Source: Deltaproteobacteria bacterium (GTDB lineage: Bacteria; Desulfobacterota; Desulfobulbia; Desulfobulbales; UBA5123). Taken from it: a stretch of DNA of 7,656 bases. The DNA lies in the NCBI GenBank assembly GCA_021788685.1, contig JAJYKH010000120.1:1-7656 (forward strand), given 5' to 3'. The position numbers and the translations under genes are program-made. Position 1 is the stretch's first letter. Every line of letters starts with the position of its first letter. Of this stretch, positions 4,902 through 7,656 are shown in pieces. Under the pieces are notes generated by a model. That model worked only from the letters and a program-made list of their open reading frames with translations. It was not told the DNA's origin and did no database searches.

Positions 4902-4926
4902 ATCCCGGGATCGGGTAATATCCCGA
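4902..4926. promoter_or_regulatory. Paired palindromes upstream of pfk
   Basis: ATCCCGGGAT (4902-4911) is a perfect 10-base palindrome, and TCGGG-TAATAT-CCCGA (4911-4926) is a perfect 5-base inverted repeat that abuts it. Together they form the alternating series CCCG, CGGG, CCCG. They lie between the divergent HesB-like and pfk promoter regions, suggesting an operator. The TAATAT in the middle could be a weak -10 box for pfk, but its -35 is poor. Confidence 0.4.
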
Positions 4927-4980
4927 CAAATCAGCCGGATCGGACCATCTGCTTTTCCCAAAAGAAGGAAGAGGACGCCC

Positions 4981-6069
4981 ATGAAGAAGCTGGTCATCTC
5001 CACCGGGGGCGGCGATGCCCCCGGCCTGAATGCGGTCATCTACGCGGTGGTCAACGCCGCCCACTCCCGCGGCTGGGAGGTGTACGGGAGCCGCAGCGGC
5101 TATCTGGGGCTGCTCGACCCCGAGCAGCTGGTCCCGCTCACCCCGGCCGTGGTGGCGGACATCACCCCCACCGGCGGCACCATTCTCGGCTCCACCAACA
5201 AGGGCAACCCCTTCGCCATGCCGGTGCGGAACCTGGCGGGCGATTACCAGATCCACGACGTCTCCGACCGGATCATGAAGAACTTCCAGCGCATGGGGTT
5301 CTACTGCCACATCGCGGTGGGGGGCGACGGCAGCCTGGAGATCGCCCACCGGTTCGCCAAGGAAAAAGGAATGCCGGTGGTAGGGGTGCCCAAGACCATC
5401 GACAACGATCTGCAGGCCACCCAGCGCACCTTCGGCTTCGACACCGCGGTCTCCACCGCCACCGAGGCCCTGGACAAGCTCCACTCCACCGCCAAGTCCC
5501 ACGACCGGGTGATGGTGGTGGAGGTGATGGGCCGGGATTCGGGGTGGATCGCCCTCAACTCGGGCATCTCGGGCGGGGCGGACGTGATCCTCATCCCCGA
5601 GATCCCCTTCGATATCCAGTCGGTGTGTGAAAAAATCAGCGATAACGAGCTGCACGACAAGCATTACGCCATCGTGGTCGTGGCGGAAGGGGCGCGGGCC
5701 GCCAACCACGAGGTTGTCACCCAAGGCACGGGCGAGGTCGGCCGGGCGGAGGCCCTCTTGGGCGGCATCGGCCTCTGGGTGGCCAACATGATCCGCACCT
5801 GCACCGAAAAGGACACCCGTTCCCTCGTGCTGGGCCATCTCCAGAGGGGCGGCACCCCCACCACCTTCGACCGGCTGCTCGCCCTCCGCTTCGGGGCGGC
5901 GGCCGTGCGGCTCGCCGAGGCCGGGGAATTCGACCACATGGTGGCGCTCGCCACCCCCGACATGGTGGCGGTCCCCCTGGAACAGGCGATCAAATCGCGG
6001 AAGAAGGTCCCGCTCAGCAGCGACAAGATCATGACGGCGCGGGAGATCGGAATCTGCCTGGGAGAGTAA
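4981..6069 (+). CDS. 6-phosphofructokinase, mixed-substrate type
   Basis: The 362-residue cytoplasmic enzyme phosphorylates fructose 6-phosphate to fructose 1,6-bisphosphate in glycolysis. The N-terminal nucleotide loop is TGGGDAPGLNAVI (8-20). GGDGS at 114-118 and PKTIDND at 137-143 form the donor and catalytic site, with D141 as the expected catalytic base. MGRDSGW (183-189), IPEIPF (205-210) and LGHLQRGG (284-291) are sugar-phosphate-binding motifs. The glycine in GGDGS is typical of ATP-dependent enzymes, whereas the lysine in PKTIDND is typical of pyrophosphate-dependent or mixed-group enzymes, which places it in the mixed-substrate clade. ATP is the more likely donor. The length is slightly above the 320 residues of E. 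coli PfkA. The ATG at 4981 follows GAGG with six bases between. It is divergent from the HesB-like gene and convergent with the HNH gene. Confidence 0.93.
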   Translation: MKKLVISTGGGDAPGLNAVIYAVVNAAHSRGWEVYGSRSGYLGLLDPEQLVPLTPAVVADITPTGGTILGSTNKGNPFAMPVRNLAGDYQIHDVSDRIMKNFQRMGFYCHIAVGGDGSLEIAHRFAKEKGMPVVGVPKTIDNDLQATQRTFGFDTAVSTATEALDKLHSTAKSHDRVMVVEVMGRDSGWIALNSGISGGADVILIPEIPFDIQSVCEKISDNELHDKHYAIVVVAEGARAANHEVVTQGTGEVGRAEALLGGIGLWVANMIRTCTEKDTRSLVLGHLQRGGTPTTFDRLLALRFGAAAVRLAEAGEFDHMVALATPDMVAVPLEQAIKSRKKVPLSSDKIMTAREIGICLGE

Positions 6070-6076
6070 GCTCCAG

Positions 6077-6150
6077 CGGCACCGCATCCGCTTTCTCATC
6101 AGCCTGCTCACGTACAAAAGTACGCTTCCCTTTTCCGCGCAAACGGATGA
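6077..6150. repeat. Diverged member of the palindromic repeat family (copy 3)
   Basis: Bases 6078-6123 align without gaps to 1651-1696 of copy 1, with 37 of 46 positions identical. The tip hairpin is kept and lengthened to CGTAC-AAAA-GTACG (6111-6124). The outer arms differ from those of copies 1 and 2 but still pair: CATCCG (6085-6090) with CGGATG (6144-6149). The second half and the tail are not recognisable. It lies between the convergent pfk and HNH genes, so it may help end transcription, although no T-run follows. Confidence 0.65.
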
Positions 6151-6156
6151 GGAAAA

Positions 6157-6477
6157 TCATTTCTCAGTGGGGCGCTCGTTCTCCAGCCTGGACATGTACT
6201 CCTCCCACTCGAGCGGCAGGGTGATCCGTTTCTTCGTGTTGCACTCCTTGCAGGAGGGGACCAGATTGGCTTTGGTGCTGCGGCCGCCCCGGCTGAGCGG
6301 CACCAGGTGGTCCATCGTGAGGGCGGCCGGCCCCACCTGGCGGCCGCAGTAGTGGCAGAGCCCGGGGGCGATCTTCTGCTGCCACCATCTGGTCTTGCGC
6401 AGCTCGCGGGCCTTGGCGCGCTCCCGGCGCACCGCGGCCTCGTCGATCCCGTCCAGGCTGAAATCCCCCTCACTCAT
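6157..6477 (-). CDS. HNH endonuclease family protein
   Basis: The 106-residue protein has a compact HNH domain. A CxxC pair (C41, C44 in LCHYCGR) is followed by the DH pair D56-H57 in MDHLVPLSRGG, N71 in KANLVPSC, and a second CxxC (C76, C79) in CKECNTKK. The four cysteines should hold a structural zinc, and D56-H57 with N71 and nearby residues form the metal-dependent nuclease site. The N-terminus (about 12-35) is a charged helix rich in Arg and Lys. The ATG at 6477 overlaps the end of folC by 8 bases, so translation is probably coupled. A TTG at 6483 would add two residues and is better spaced from the GGGAG at about 6490; it cannot be excluded. Single-domain HNH proteins occur in mobile elements, phages and as free-standing genes; the target is unknown. 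Confidence 0.85.
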   Translation of the reverse strand: MSEGDFSLDGIDEAAVRRERAKARELRKTRWWQQKIAPGLCHYCGRQVGPAALTMDHLVPLSRGGRSTKANLVPSCKECNTKKRITLPLEWEEYMSRLENERPTEK

Positions 6478-7656
6478 CGGCAACCAATTCTCCCAGCAGC
6501 AGTTTCCTCGCCGCCCCCACCAGATAGAGCGAGCCGGCGACGCAGATGAGATCGTCCGGAGCGGCGATCTCCCGCGCCCGGTCCAGGGCGGCCGGGATCG
6601 CCGGGACGCACTCCGCCTTCGTCCGGGCCTCCTCCGGCAGCATGGCCAGGAGCTGCTCGGGGGTGGCGGCGCGCTCTCCCGCGGGCTTCGTGAGAAGCAG
6701 GCGGTGAGCCAGGGGGGCGATGGCCGCCAGCATGGGCGCCACGTCCTTGTCCGCCATGCTCGCCCAGACCAAAATCAGCTGCCGGTGGGGGAACGAGCCC
6801 AAGGCCGCGGCCAAACTTTCCACGCCAGCCGGGTTGTGGGCGCCATCGAGCAAGTAACGATACCGGGCGCCATTCGCGGGCGGGCCGGCGGGCAGCTCGA
6901 AATGCTCCAGGCGGCCCGGCCAGTGCACCTCCCGCAGCCCAGCCCGGATGGCGCTTTCCGGCACCGGCAGCCCCTTCCGGGCCAAAATCTCCTGGGTGGC
7001 GAGCGCCACCGCGCCGTTGGCGAGCTGGTGCCCGCCTTGCAGCCGGTACTCGATCCCGGCCAGCGGCGGGCCGGCCAGGGGGTGGTAACTCCAGCGGCCG
7101 CCCTCCTCCGGCTCCGCCCGGAAGTCCCGGCCGAGGAGATACAAATCGGCCCCCTGTTTCAGGCAGGTCGCCTCCACCACCATCCGGCTGGCGTCGTTCC
7201 CGACCCCGGCCACCACCGGCACCCCCGGCTTGACGATCCCCGCCTTCTCGCCGGCCACCGCTTCGAGAGTGGTGCCGAGGTACGCCTCGTGGTCCATGCT
7301 GACGTTGGTGATGACCCCCACCAGGGGGGTGATGACGTTGGTGGCGTCCAGGCGGCCGCCCAGCCCCACCTCCATGATCGCCACGTCCACCTGCCGGTCG
7401 GCGAACCAGAGCAGGGCCAGGGCGGTGGTGAATTCGAAATAGGTGATCTGCCGGCCGGCGAGGATGTCGTGGATCCGGGTGGCGTGGCGGGCGAATTCCT
7501 CCCGGGGGATGTACTCGTCGTTGATCCGGAACCGCTCCCGCACCGAGCTCAGGTGCGGCGAGGTGTAGAGCCCCGCCCGGTACCCGGCCCGGGAGAGCAC
7601 CGCGAGCAGGGTGGAGGCCACCGACCCCTTGCCATTGGTCCCCGCGACGTGCACGA
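6470..7656 (-). CDS. folC: Bifunctional folylpolyglutamate/dihydrofolate synthase (partial)
   Basis: The visible 394 residues cover most of FolC, the cytoplasmic ligase that adds glutamate to dihydropteroate and to folates using ATP. The P-loop GTNGKGS lies at visible residues 5-11, so the true start, normally about 40 residues earlier, is beyond the right edge. FEFTTALALLWFA (73-85), MEVGLGGRLDATN (94-106), TNVSMDHEAYLG (116-127) and EKAGIVKPGVP (136-146) are Mur-ligase family core motifs. DGAHNPAG (270-277) marks the start of the C-terminal domain. The GTG at 7654 is an internal valine codon, not the start. The stop codon overlaps the HNH gene start. The protein shows no break or missing motif. 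Confidence 0.95.
   Translation of the reverse strand, partial: VHVAGTNGKGSVASTLLAVLSRAGYRAGLYTSPHLSSVRERFRINDEYIPREEFARHATRIHDILAGRQITYFEFTTALALLWFADRQVDVAIMEVGLGGRLDATNVITPLVGVITNVSMDHEAYLGTTLEAVAGEKAGIVKPGVPVVAGVGNDASRMVVEATCLKQGADLYLLGRDFRAEPEEGGRWSYHPLAGPPLAGIEYRLQGGHQLANGAVALATQEILARKGLPVPESAIRAGLREVHWPGRLEHFELPAGPPANGARYRYLLDGAHNPAGVESLAAALGSFPHRQLILVWASMADKDVAPMLAAIAPLAHRLLLTKPAGERAATPEQLLAMLPEEARTKAECVPAIPAALDRAREIAAPDDLICVAGSLYLVGAARKLLLGELVADE

Noticed and set aside
4867..6117. 416-residue open frame on the minus strand opposite pfk
   Set aside because: It is the antisense shadow of a clearly conserved phosphofructokinase. The product is rich in His, Gly and Val with no recognisable domain, as expected in high-GC DNA.
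7652..7654. GTG at 7654 as the folC start
   Set aside because: It would place the P-loop at residue 5; FolC proteins have about 40 residues before it, so the gene continues past the window.

Overview
This is a high-GC bacterial stretch with short, AT-rich promoter gaps. The gene set suggests a deltaproteobacterium of the Geobacter/Desulfuromonas type: a HesB-like selenoprotein, a small periplasmic monoheme cytochrome c, PilZ and HDOD signalling proteins, an AMMECR1-family AmrA and a mixed-type phosphofructokinase. This assignment is inferred from gene families, because no rRNA or other marker gene is present.

Layout from left to right: the start of an ABC exporter (minus, cut by the left edge); an HDOD signalling protein (minus); a long palindromic repeat (copy 1); an HU-type DNA-binding protein with its own promoter and terminator (minus); a PilZ protein with a FliM-like N-terminus (minus), probably co-transcribed with the upstream amrA gene (minus); a divergent monoheme cytochrome c (plus); repeat copy 2; an A-type Fe-S (IscA/HesB-like) gene with an in-frame UGA (minus); a divergent phosphofructokinase (plus); a diverged relative of the repeat (copy 3); an HNH endonuclease-like gene overlapping the end of folC (both minus); and folC, cut by the right edge.

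The most important reading is at 4426-4767. Ordinary ORF calling breaks this gene at a TGA. The reading frame continues on both sides, and the TGA sits exactly where A-type Fe-S carriers have their first conserved cysteine (GG-C-x-G). A stem-loop follows the TGA and a strong promoter, ribosome binding site and terminator frame the gene, so it is best read as a selenocysteine protein. HesB-like selenoproteins are a known family, so the gene type is not new, but it is easily lost in annotation.

The second notable element is a roughly 161-bp nested palindrome. Two copies lie exactly 2560 bp apart with 7 mismatches and no gaps, and a third, diverged member shares the central hairpin. All three lie between genes. 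The third point is a PilZ domain carrying a peptide that resembles the CheY-binding N-terminus of the flagellar switch protein FliM. The remaining genes are housekeeping or common accessory genes and do not form one pathway.
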